From: Enterobacter sp. 10-1
GTDB taxonomy: Bacteria; Pseudomonadota; Gammaproteobacteria; Enterobacterales; Enterobacteriaceae
Direction of reading: 5' to 3'
NCBI GenBank assembly: GCA_002270295.1
Contig: NISF01000001.1
Coordinates: forward strand, 1,645,129-1,709,128
DNA: 64,000 bases
Shown here: in pieces, positions 1 to 7,956 of the stretch
Layout: each line of letters starts with the position of its first letter
Position numbering within the stretch: position 1 is the stretch's first letter
Translations under genes and position numbers: made by a program
The notes under the pieces: generated by a model
Database searches by the model: none
Told to the model about the DNA's origin: nothing
What the model saw: the letters and a program-made list of their open reading frames with translations, nothing else

Positions 1-123
1 GCCGCCAACGATCTGCCGCTCAACGCGATGTGCAATACCATCGAGCGCAATCTGCTGGACATGACCGGCCAGCATCCGCTGCCGGAAAAAGTTCAGCCCG
101 ACCGGTACTACAATCTGACCTGA
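1..123 (+). CDS. 3' end of an unidentified protein gene (partial)
   Basis: Frame 1 is open from the first base and ends at TGA 121-123, giving the last 40 residues of a protein that ends in QPDRYYNLT. The stretch contains NTIERNLLDMTGQHPLP, which I do not recognise. The 5' part lies outside the window, so domain content and start cannot be judged. It runs in the same direction as the ydeP-like gene but is 227 bases upstream of it, so it is probably a separate unit. Confidence is for its being coding, from the clean open frame and ordinary codon use. Confidence 0.55.
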   Translation, partial: AANDLPLNAMCNTIERNLLDMTGQHPLPEKVQPDRYYNLT

Positions 124-227
124 TCCACCGCAGGCTGCTAATGTTAAATAAGTTAAATCTAATGCGTGATAGATAACATTGATTATACAGCTTAGGTCCT
201 GATTGTTATTCTTTCGTTAACAAAACC

Positions 228-263
228 CTCGCCGGCGTCGGGTATCAGCCACACGTCGGCGAG
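228..263. terminator. Inverted repeat after the truncated gene, possible terminator
   Basis: Arms 228-238 (CTCGCCGGCGT) and 253-263 (ACGTCGGCGAG) pair over 11 bases with one G-U wobble and a 14-base loop. Only a short A/T-rich stretch follows, with no true T run, so a canonical intrinsic terminator is not proven. The gap 124-350 otherwise holds only the leader of the next gene, including the AGGAG at 341-345. Confidence 0.35.
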
Positions 264-350
264 CGGCCATAAAAATAGTGCCGATCGCTCTGATAAGGCT
301 ATCTGACGCACGCATTTACCTGCATATCGACGGTGCATTCAGGAGTTAGC

Positions 351-2651
351 ATGAACAAGAAAAGACGCGCAGTGCCGGGGGTTCATCCCTATGACGGCCC
401 GGCCGGCGGCTGGGGCGCATTGAAAGCCACCGCAATCGCCGTTCGCACCCAGATGGATGCCCTTGATGCCCCCGCGACGCTGCTGCGCACCAATCAGCCG
501 GACGGTTTTGACTGCCCGGGCTGCGCATGGCCGGATAAAGAACACAAATCGACCTTCCAGTTTTGCGAGAATGGCGCCAAGGCGGTGACCTGGGAAGCGA
601 CCAGCAAGCGCGTCACTGCCGAATTTCTGGCGGCCAATACGGTAAGCTCCCTGCTGGCGAAAAGCGATTTTGAGCTGGAGGGCTACGGTCGCTTAACCGA
701 ACCGCTGGTCTACGATCGCGCCAGCGACACGCTGCGTCCGGTCTCCTGGGACCGCGCCTTCGCGCGGATCGGCGAGATTGTCAGCCGCATGCAGCCGGAT
801 GAGGTTGAATTTTACACCTCCGGACGCGCCTCCAACGAAGCCGCCTGGCTGTTCCAGCTGTATGCCCGCGAGCTGGGCACCAACAACTTCCCGGACTGTT
901 CCAATATGTGCCACGAGGCAACCAGCGTCGGGCTGCCGCAGTCCATTGGCATTGGGAAAGGGACGGTTTCGCTGGATGATTTTGACAAAACCGAGCTGGT
1001 CATTTCCATCGGTCACAACCCGGGAACCAACCACCCGCGGATGATGGGAACCCTGCACGAACTGTCCCGGCGCGGCGTGCCGATTATTGTCCTCAATCCG
1101 CTAAAGGAGAGGGCGCTGGAGCGTTTTGCCGACCCGCAGAACGTGATCGAAATGGCGACCTATAGTTCAACCAACATTGCCTCGACCTATTTCCAGGTCA
1201 AGGCCGGCGGCGATGCCGCGGCGCTGAAGGGGATTGCCAAAGCGCTGCTGCAGATGGATGACGATCTGGATAATGTCCTCGACAGCGCATTTATTGCCGA
1301 ACATACGCAGAACTTTCCGGCCTTTGCCCAGGATTTGCGCCTGACCAGCTGGCACGATATCGAACGTGAGTCGGGCCTGACCCGCGACGACCTGCAGCGC
1401 GTTGCCGCGGCCTATGCCAAATCCAACGCCACCATCGTCACCTACGGCATGGGGATCACCCAGCATAACAAGGGCACCTCAAACGTCCGCCTGATCGCCG
1501 ACCTGCTGCTGATGCGCGGCAATATCGGCAAGCCGGGGGCCGGGATCTGTCCGCTGCGCGGGCACTCCAACGTGCAGGGCAACCGTACCGTCGGCATTAC
1601 CGAAAAGCCGAGCGCCAGCTTCCTCGCCAACCTGCAGCGAGAGTTCGGCTTTGTTCCGCCGCAGGCGCATGGGCACGACGCGGTGAAAGCGCTGGAGGCG
1701 ATGATTGAGGGGAAATCGAAGGTGCTGCTCTGTCTGGGCGGCAATTTTGCCGTCGCCATGCCCGATCATCAGCGGGCCTTCCCGGCGATGCAGGGGCTGG
1801 AGCTGAGCGTACACGTTGGCACCAAGCTCAACCGCTCGCACCTGCTGATGGCCAAAGAGACCTATATTCTGCCCTGTCTCGGACGCACCGAGCTCGACCT
1901 GCAGGAAAGCGGCCGTCAGTCGATTACCGTTGAGGATTCGATGTCGATGGTTCACGCGTCGTCGGGCAAGCTGAAGCCGGCCTCGGCGCAGCTGCGTTCC
2001 GAACCGGCCATTGTGGCCGGGATGGCGATGGCGACGCTGGCGAACAGCAAAGTTGACTGGCTGGCGCTGGTGGCAAACTACGATCGCATCCGCGAGCTGA
2101 TTGAACGCACCGTTCCCGGCTTTGAAAACTACAATCAGCGCATTCGTCATCCGGGCGGTTTCCGCATGCCGCTGCCGCCGACCGAGCGAATCTGGCCGAC
2201 GCCAACGGGAAAAGCGATGTTCTCGGTTTTCGACGGCGTTCATGAAAACGTGCAGGTGGACGGAGAGGACGTTATGCGTCTGGTGACGCTGCGCAGCCAC
2301 GATCAGTACAACACCACGATTTATGCCCTCGATGACCGCTATCGCGGAGTCTTCGGCCGCCGCGACGTGCTGTTTATGAACGAGCAGGACATGGAAAATA
2401 TGGGGCTGGAGCACGGCGACCGGGTTGATATCAGTACTGCGCTGCCGGACAGCCACCAGCGGCTTGAGAACATTACGGTGGTGGCCTACAGCATTGCGCC
2501 GGGCACCGTGGGCGCCTATTACCCGGAGGCTAACGTCCTGGTTCCGCTAAACTATCTTGATCAAGAGAGCGGCACGCCGTCCTACAAATCGGTGCCGATT
2601 CGCCTGACGCTGCGCTCGAAAGAGATCCTGCCGCTTGCGGGTATGCGCTAA
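351..2651 (+). CDS. ydeP: FdhF/YdeP-type molybdopterin oxidoreductase
   Basis: A 766-residue protein of the molybdopterin-guanine-dinucleotide oxidoreductase family, close to E. coli YdeP in length and in long stretches such as NFPDCSNMCHEATSVGL, GHNPGTNHPRMM, RGHSNVQGNRTVGITEKPSA and RSHDQYNTTIYALDDRYRG. YdeP is tied to acid resistance in E. coli, but its substrate is unknown. The N-terminus has FDCPGCAWPD (Cys55, Cys58) and lacks the usual four-Cys ferredoxin-like cluster domain. Cys187 in SNMCHEATS sits where FdhF has its selenocysteine. I see no Tat signal, so it is probably cytoplasmic. ATG 351 was chosen over the in-frame ATG 333 because AGGAG (341-345) is well spaced. The next gene downstream is a broken LysR regulator that may once have controlled it. 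Confidence 0.93.
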   Translation: MNKKRRAVPGVHPYDGPAGGWGALKATAIAVRTQMDALDAPATLLRTNQPDGFDCPGCAWPDKEHKSTFQFCENGAKAVTWEATSKRVTAEFLAANTVSSLLAKSDFELEGYGRLTEPLVYDRASDTLRPVSWDRAFARIGEIVSRMQPDEVEFYTSGRASNEAAWLFQLYARELGTNNFPDCSNMCHEATSVGLPQSIGIGKGTVSLDDFDKTELVISIGHNPGTNHPRMMGTLHELSRRGVPIIVLNPLKERALERFADPQNVIEMATYSSTNIASTYFQVKAGGDAAALKGIAKALLQMDDDLDNVLDSAFIAEHTQNFPAFAQDLRLTSWHDIERESGLTRDDLQRVAAAYAKSNATIVTYGMGITQHNKGTSNVRLIADLLLMRGNIGKPGAGICPLRGHSNVQGNRTVGITEKPSASFLANLQREFGFVPPQAHGHDAVKALEAMIEGKSKVLLCLGGNFAVAMPDHQRAFPAMQGLELSVHVGTKLNRSHLLMAKETYILPCLGRTELDLQESGRQSITVEDSMSMVHASSGKLKPASAQLRSEPAIVAGMAMATLANSKVDWLALVANYDRIRELIERTVPGFENYNQRIRHPGGFRMPLPPTERIWPTPTGKAMFSVFDGVHENVQVDGEDVMRLVTLRSHDQYNTTIYALDDRYRGVFGRRDVLFMNEQDMENMGLEHGDRVDISTALPDSHQRLENITVVAYSIAPGTVGAYYPEANVLVPLNYLDQESGTPSYKSVPIRLTLRSKEILPLAGMR

Positions 2652-2841
2652 TACCTCCCGCACTCCGTCGCCGGCGACCGCTGGCGACGAGGCCCCATCA
2701 GCGCGGCGTCAGGTTTGGCGACACCGCGGCGAACATCTTCCGGTCTTAAAATAACATTTGGCTAACATATTTGGGCTACAATAGCGCTCTGTATCGCGTT
2801 AGCGCGCCTTCAGGCGCGGGCGCAAATAGAGTGAATCAATA

Positions 2842-3723
2842 ATGGATATTAAACAGCTCAAGTATCTGATCGCCCTCGATCGAACCCGCCATTTTGGCTA
2901 GGCCGCGGCGGCCTGTCATATCACCCAGCCGACGCTATCCATGCGCATTCGCAGCCTGGAAGAGGAGCTGAACCTCGTGCTGATCCAGCGGGGACAGCGC
3001 TTCGAGGGGTTTACCCCCGAAGGCGAACGCATTCTGGCGTGGGCGCGGGCGCTGCTTGCCGCCCACGACGGGCTGGAAGCGGAGGCGGCCATTTGCCGCG
3101 GGCAAATGGTGGGCCAGCTGCGGGTCGGCATGGTGCCGCTGGCCAGCCTCAATCCGATGCAGCTGATTAAGCCCCTGACGGAGAAGTATCCCGAGCTGCA
3201 GTTTAGCCTGCTGTCGCTGACCTCGGAGCAGATTATCGATGGCGTGAGCCGTAATCAGCTCGACCTGGGGATCTGCTACCTGCACCACGTCGATAGCCAG
3301 CTGTTTAACGTGCAGTGGCTGCCGGCGACGCGGATGGGGCTGCTGCACGATAAGCGGCATTTTCGCTTCGCGCAGGGGACGCCCGATTGGGAAAACCTGG
3401 CTTCTCTGCCGCTCGGTTTCCTCACCAAAGGGATGTACTACCGCGAATCGATCGAGATGAGCTTTAAAGCGAAAGGGCTAACGCCGAAATACGTTTTTGA
3501 AAGCGACTCTACCTTTCAGATAATCCAGGCGGTACAGGCGGGGATCTGCTGCGCCATTATGCCGCTCAATAATGGCCTGGAGGAGCTGAGCGACAATCTG
3601 GAGATTATCCCGATTGCCGAAACGGAGGTGGATTCGATGCTGGCGCTGATTATGCGCAATAAAGAGCCGGTGTCGTCGCTGGCGGAAAAATGCTTTGCCG
3701 ATGCGCAGGCGATATTTGGCTAA
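2842..3723 (+). pseudogene. LysR-type regulator broken by an in-frame TAG in its DNA-binding domain
   Basis: Reading from ATG 2842 gives MDIKQLKYLIALDRTRHFG, then TAG at 2899-2901 (codon 20), then A-A-A-A-C-H-I-T-Q-P-T-L-S in the same frame through to TAA at 3721-3723. Without the stop this is a normal LysR protein of 293 residues. The family usually has Gln, Arg or similar before the AA of the recognition-helix region, so CAG to TAG is the simplest change. Restarting at ATG 2941 would give 260 residues lacking most of the winged helix. The effector domain is intact, which points to a recent event. The leader holds a short hairpin (2803-2818) and GAG before the ATG. It lies 190 bases after ydeP, same strand. 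Confidence 0.85.
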
Positions 3724-3806
3724 TTCTTTAGCAGAATATAATGTATGAATTAGCGCTCCGAAGAGGCTGGGGCGTTAATTAAGAACATCGCGGAACCGTT
3801 GCGTAA

Positions 3807-4232
3807 TTAATGACAGCCGTAGGCGGTTATTCTGCTATAAAGATCCTGGAACGACTCTTCCGTCAGCACATCGCCCCGCAGCACCGAAACGGTAAAATGA
3901 AAGAACGGCGTGAAGATGCTATCCATGTCGCTATATTCTTGCTGTTTTAAACCACAGGCGGCATACAGCCTGCCTGCCAGGGTGGTTGACGGGAAACGGG
4001 CGATATCAAGCAGCTTCTTCGTAGCGTTCGGAGATGAGACAACCATTACTAGCGCCTGCTCCCCGGCGCTTTTATGCGCGATAAAGCCGTTATAACCGGT
4101 GGAGAAATACTGCGAACTGGCGATGGTTTTTACAGCATCAGGTAATTCAATCTTCGCGCTGACTGCCTGAGCCGAGCAAGCTATTAATAGCGTAACCAGT
4201 AATTGTACAATGAGGTTTGTTTTTTTAAGCAT
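3807..4232 (-). CDS. Small exported protein or lipoprotein of unknown function
   Basis: A protein of 141 residues with a hydrophobic leader (VQLLVTLLIACSAQAVSA). The segment LIAC fits a lipobox with Cys19, but cleavage after AQA or VSA by signal peptidase I is equally plausible. The mature part has two Cys (in YAACGL and the terminal YGCH) that could form a disulfide. The motif FPSTTLAGRLYAACGL looks like a conserved core of a family I cannot name. It stands alone, converging on the LysR pseudogene; no strong Shine-Dalgarno is visible. No function is claimed. Confidence 0.7.
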   Translation of the reverse strand: MLKKTNLIVQLLVTLLIACSAQAVSAKIELPDAVKTIASSQYFSTGYNGFIAHKSAGEQALVMVVSSPNATKKLLDIARFPSTTLAGRLYAACGLKQQEYSDMDSIFTPFFHFTVSVLRGDVLTEESFQDLYSRITAYGCH

Positions 4233-4403
4233 CGGGCTTGAGCCATAAATAATTCATTGGACATCTATAGCACGCGAAAAAATAGCGATCAATAAATAGC
4301 GCTGATTATCCGTTTTGCCATTGATATTTATCAGGTCAGTGAATGTGGGGTTTTTATTATATTGGTGACGGAGGGATTTTATAAATCAGGACACAGGCTC
4401 TGC

Positions 4404-4431
4404 CGTCGCCGCCGGGAGAGATCCGGCGACG
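4404..4431 (-). terminator. Weak hairpin downstream of the MFS gene
   Basis: CGTCGCC (4404-4410) and GGCGACG (4425-4431) form a 7-bp stem just beyond the MFS stop codon at 4442. No T run follows on the minus strand, so this may be a processing or Rho-assisted end. The rest of the gap 4233-4441 shows only the A/T-rich leader region of the small exported protein. Confidence 0.3.
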
Positions 4432-4441
4432 CGGCGTGAGG

Positions 4442-5851
4442 TTAGATTTTTTCCAGGCTGATGCCGCGAGTTTTCGGCCCGAAAATACCGACCGAGAGCA
4501 TCACCATCAGCATGCTGACCACGATAAAGCCGATCACTCCCGGCGCACCGGCGTATTGCAGAATGATGCCGATCAGGATGCTGGTGATTGCCGTCGACAG
4601 GCGGCTGAACGAGTAGCAGAAGCCTACCGCGCGGGCGCGAATATGGGTCGGGAAAACCTCGGCCTGATAGGCGTGATAGCTGATGGTGAGCCAGGCGTTG
4701 GACCAGGTGATCATAAACCCGCAAATAACCAGCATCACCGGACTATTTTGTAGTGCGAACAGGGTGCCGAACACCACCGTCATCAGCGCGGAGAGTACGA
4801 TTTGCCATTTGTTCTCAAAGCGGTGGACAAAGCGGGTGCAGAACAGGCAGCCAATCGGATAGGCGAGGGTAATGAAAAAGGCGTACAGCAGGCTATGGGT
4901 AATGCTGGCGCCCTGGCCTGACAGCAGCGCCGGCAGCCAGTTTCCGAAGCCAAAGAAGCCGATAGCCTGGAAGAAGTTCATTACCATCAGCATGATGGTG
5001 CGTTGGCGATATTCCGGCGCCCAAATCTCTTTAAAGGTGCCGGTCTGCGTTTTGGTGGTCCCGGGCTGCGTAAGGTGCTGCGGCGAGGGGGCAATACCGC
5101 AGCGCTGCTCCATCTCACACATCACCGCGTGCGCATCGTCGTTGCGGCCTTTAACCTCCAGCCAGCGGGCCGATTCCGGCAGCTTCTTGCGGATGACCCA
5201 GATAACCAGCGAGCACAGCGCGCCGAAGATAATGACCCAGCGCCAGCCGCTCAGGCCGAACAGGGTGATGGGCACCAGCATCCATGACATCAAGGCGACG
5301 GCGGGCACCGAGAGAAACTGAATGAAGAAGGCAAAGGCGAAGGCTTTGTTACGCAGATGGGTCGGAACCCATTCGCTCAGGTAGGTGTCGATGGTGACCA
5401 GCTCAATGCCGAGGCCAATGCCAACGAGGAAGCGGAAGAAAATAACCCCCTCCGCGCTGCTCTGAAAGGCCATCAGCAGCGAGAATACGCCGTACCAGGC
5501 AAGCGCAAACATAAATGTCAGGCGGCGGCCGAGCTTATCCGCCAGCGGCGCGAGAAGGCTGGCGCCGATAAACAAGCCGAAAAAGGTCGCCGAGGCGAAG
5601 GCGGCCTGATCCGATATGCCGAAAACTCCCTGCTCGCCGACATGAAAAATATTCTCTGCCAGCAGGCCGGTGCTGATGTATCCGGTCTGAAAAAGATCGT
5701 ACAGCTCGAAGAAACCACCGAGCGCCAGCAGGGTGATAAATGACCACAGGCCGAAGGAGGCGGGCAGCGCATCGATACGGCTGGTTAAGCTGGAGTGGGG
5801 TTGTCCTGCGGAAGCAAAGGGCGCATCCCCCAGAACGTGGGTGGTAGACAT
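4442..5851 (-). CDS. Major facilitator superfamily transporter, sugar-porter/NiaP-like
   Basis: A 469-residue inner-membrane transporter with about 12 hydrophobic segments and the family hallmarks: FFELYDLFQTGY in helix 1, ADKLGRR in loop 2-3, and PESARWLEVKG before the central cytoplasmic loop, as in the sugar-porter subfamily that includes E. coli YdjE/YaaU and niacin transporter NiaP. The second half has PTHIRARAVGFCYSFSRL, matching the repeat loop 8-9. The substrate cannot be read from sequence. It is monocistronic, with ATG 5851 and an A/T-rich leader upstream. Confidence 0.88.
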   Translation of the reverse strand: MSTTHVLGDAPFASAGQPHSSLTSRIDALPASFGLWSFITLLALGGFFELYDLFQTGYISTGLLAENIFHVGEQGVFGISDQAAFASATFFGLFIGASLLAPLADKLGRRLTFMFALAWYGVFSLLMAFQSSAEGVIFFRFLVGIGLGIELVTIDTYLSEWVPTHLRNKAFAFAFFIQFLSVPAVALMSWMLVPITLFGLSGWRWVIIFGALCSLVIWVIRKKLPESARWLEVKGRNDDAHAVMCEMEQRCGIAPSPQHLTQPGTTKTQTGTFKEIWAPEYRQRTIMLMVMNFFQAIGFFGFGNWLPALLSGQGASITHSLLYAFFITLAYPIGCLFCTRFVHRFENKWQIVLSALMTVVFGTLFALQNSPVMLVICGFMITWSNAWLTISYHAYQAEVFPTHIRARAVGFCYSFSRLSTAITSILIGIILQYAGAPGVIGFIVVSMLMVMLSVGIFGPKTRGISLEKI

Positions 5852-6231
5852 ATTATTATTTCCCTCAGAAAAAATGTTCGCCTGCTAATGTTAATTGATT
5901 GTTAATAGTTTTAAATTTTTAATCGCCCGCTCTATATCAATTCTTCAGACAGATATCTGGTAAATCGTCTCCGGGTCTGTGGAATACGCTGGTTTTTGGC
6001 GGCCGGGCGCGGCAGATTTGAATGAAATGACTAACAGGCCGCTAGCGCAGACTTTCAGAGGGGATGACGGGAGAGGGGACGGGCGTCACGGAGCGTATTT
6101 ATGACGTTATCGCCGGCGTTCCGGCTTAACCGCCGCCGGCGCTTGCCATTAAGAAAACCGGCGACGGGTCTGGCAGACCCGGAATACCGGCGCATGAAGA
6201 TGATTAATCCATGCTCATTTCACGCAGACGT
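5852..6231. other. Intergenic gap, promoter side of the MFS gene
   Basis: The first roughly 100 bases are A/T-rich and should carry the minus-strand promoter of the MFS gene. Around 6160-6180 there is a compact inverted repeat, GGGTCTG G CAGACCC. No credible coding frame or RNA gene was seen. Confidence 0.4.
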
Positions 6232-6750
6232 TTACTTTAAGCTGATATTATTCTCTTTCGCCCACTTTCTTAATCGTGCGCACGCGTTAGCATACGGGGA
6301 CGATGTGTTAAATGAGATCATTCGTCCCATTGTCCATTTTGTGTACCAGGGTTTGCCATACAAAATTTCATCGCTGCGCTCATCAATCAGCTGCGTTATT
6401 TCATTTTTTACCCTCTGCAGCTCAGCGATTAGCGCGCTATAGCTTAATCCCCTGTAGTCTGCGTAAAACTTTTGCGCCAGAAGACCAAGCTGATTCCATT
6501 TATAGCCAGCCTCCGGAAAATCGACAGCCAGCCCTTTGGCGTCAGAAACGATCCACTTTACAACCAGCGCATTCCATCCCAGCAGATACGAAACCAGGTC
6601 CCGAACGCTCATCTGGCTGCCTTTGGCGTGGCCATCCATTGCGTTATCCGCAGTAAGTTCTGCCGGTATTGCATGGAGATAGCCCATTAATTTATCGAAG
6701 TTTTTATCAATAGCGCTAAGTAATTCAGATTTTGTTTGCGGCACACTCAT
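6232..6750 (-). CDS. ClbS/DfsB-family four-helix-bundle protein
   Basis: A 172-residue protein matching the ClbS/DfsB (former DUF1706) family: N-terminal PQTKSELLSAIDKNFDKLMGYL, central VRDLVSYLLGWNALVVKWI and C-terminal RLRKWAKENNISLK. ClbS itself protects against colibactin by hydrolysing it, whereas most relatives are uncharacterised; the fold is DinB-like. There is no colibactin cluster nearby, so the role is unknown. ATG 6750 was preferred to the upstream in-frame TTG (6771) because GAGGGA is properly spaced before it. Monocistronic. Confidence 0.8.
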   Translation of the reverse strand: MSVPQTKSELLSAIDKNFDKLMGYLHAIPAELTADNAMDGHAKGSQMSVRDLVSYLLGWNALVVKWIVSDAKGLAVDFPEAGYKWNQLGLLAQKFYADYRGLSYSALIAELQRVKNEITQLIDERSDEILYGKPWYTKWTMGRMISFNTSSPYANACARLRKWAKENNISLK

Positions 6751-6925
6751 AAAGAATTCCCTCTCACTCAAGGTTCGGTATCCGGAGCGGTATCAGCGCG
6801 CATTAAGATAAGTTTCTGCCGCTCGCGCCCGGCTCATTAAGCGGATAGTAGCGCTGAAAATGAGCCCAGGCGCATGGCGAGGCCGCAAATTTGTGAATGC
6901 CGCGCCGTTCTCCAGGTTCTGTGGC

Positions 6926-7948
6926 CTATTTTCCATCCTTTCGCTGCGGCGGTAGCGCCTGCAGTATTCTGCTGGCCTCAGATTCGCTCAGCGGGTAATC
7001 GAAAAAGCGCTGATAAAAGTCGCGGGTGACCGCGAGCATATCAATATCGGCGAAGCGCTGAGGCTGGATCTGCTTTGCCGCCCACTGAATTTGCAGCGCG
7101 CTTTCGGTCCCGTAGCGATCCCACGGGAAAACCCCCGCCGGGTTTTGCCGCACCTGCTGGTTTTTGACCGCCTGCAGGGTGGAGAAGAGGTCACGATAGG
7201 CGGAGTGCGCTAAATCGCCGCAGCCCGCGCCGAGGATAATAATATCCGGCTGCCAGGCCAGCACCTTCTCCGGAGAAATCTCCTGCATATTGCCCTCGAT
7301 CCCGGCGGCAGCGTTCTGGCCGCCGGCCAGCCGGATCCAGGTATCGATCAGCGTATGGCCGCCGTCGACCTTGAGCGGCTTCAGCGACTGGATATGCAGC
7401 ACGCGCGGGCGTTCGGCGTCGGTCAGCGCGGCGGTTCGCTGGCCGATACGCGCGATAGTCTGCTGTAAATACCGGTTGTAGGCCTGCGCTCTGGCCAGCG
7501 CCTGCGGCGTCCCGAGAACCTCGGCGGTGGTGGTGACGGAACGCGCCAGCGACGGGTAATCGGTAAAGCTCATCTCCATAACCGGCAGACCGGCCTGCCG
7601 GTACGCTTCGGCATCGCCGTTACCCTGGGCGACAAAGACCACTTCGGCTCCGCGCGCCAGCAGCGCCTCGCTGGTAAAGTGCGGGCCGCGGCTGATAAGC
7701 GCCTGGTTGAGGCGAGGATCGAGGTGAAACATCCACGGGCGGCTGTCCGGGCGATTAACCGTTGCCACAATGTTATCGCCCGCGCCGAGGGTCATCAGCA
7801 GCGAGTGGTGGGCGAACCATCCCTCGGCGATGCGATCAACGCGATCCGGCAGGGTGACGCTATGCCCGGCATCGTCCGTCAGCTGGCGGCTGGCGAGAGC
7901 CGGCAAAGCGAGCCAGGCGCAGAGTAAAGCGGCAGCTATTTTTTTCAT
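6926..7948 (-). CDS. Periplasmic iron-chelate/siderophore binding protein (FecB/BtuF-like)
   Basis: A 340-residue protein with signal peptide MKKIAAALLCAWLALPALA and the class III binding-protein pattern: RQLTDDAGHSVTLPDRVDRI at the start of the mature protein, LLARGAEVVFVAQG, and EISPEKVLAWQPDIIILG in the second lobe. Such proteins hand ferric siderophores, heme or cobalamin to an inner-membrane ABC transporter. It lies 8 bases after the TonB-dependent receptor gene on the same strand and is surely co-transcribed with it. No permease or ATPase gene follows, so it must use a transporter encoded elsewhere. Confidence 0.88.
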   Translation of the reverse strand: MKKIAAALLCAWLALPALASRQLTDDAGHSVTLPDRVDRIAEGWFAHHSLLMTLGAGDNIVATVNRPDSRPWMFHLDPRLNQALISRGPHFTSEALLARGAEVVFVAQGNGDAEAYRQAGLPVMEMSFTDYPSLARSVTTTAEVLGTPQALARAQAYNRYLQQTIARIGQRTAALTDAERPRVLHIQSLKPLKVDGGHTLIDTWIRLAGGQNAAAGIEGNMQEISPEKVLAWQPDIIILGAGCGDLAHSAYRDLFSTLQAVKNQQVRQNPAGVFPWDRYGTESALQIQWAAKQIQPQRFADIDMLAVTRDFYQRFFDYPLSESEASRILQALPPQRKDGK

Positions 7949-7956
7949 TATGATCC

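Noticed and set aside
2899..2901. Programmed readthrough or pyrrolysine at the TAG in the LysR gene
   Set aside because: Enterics lack pyrrolysine machinery and there is no readthrough context known; a point nonsense mutation is simpler.
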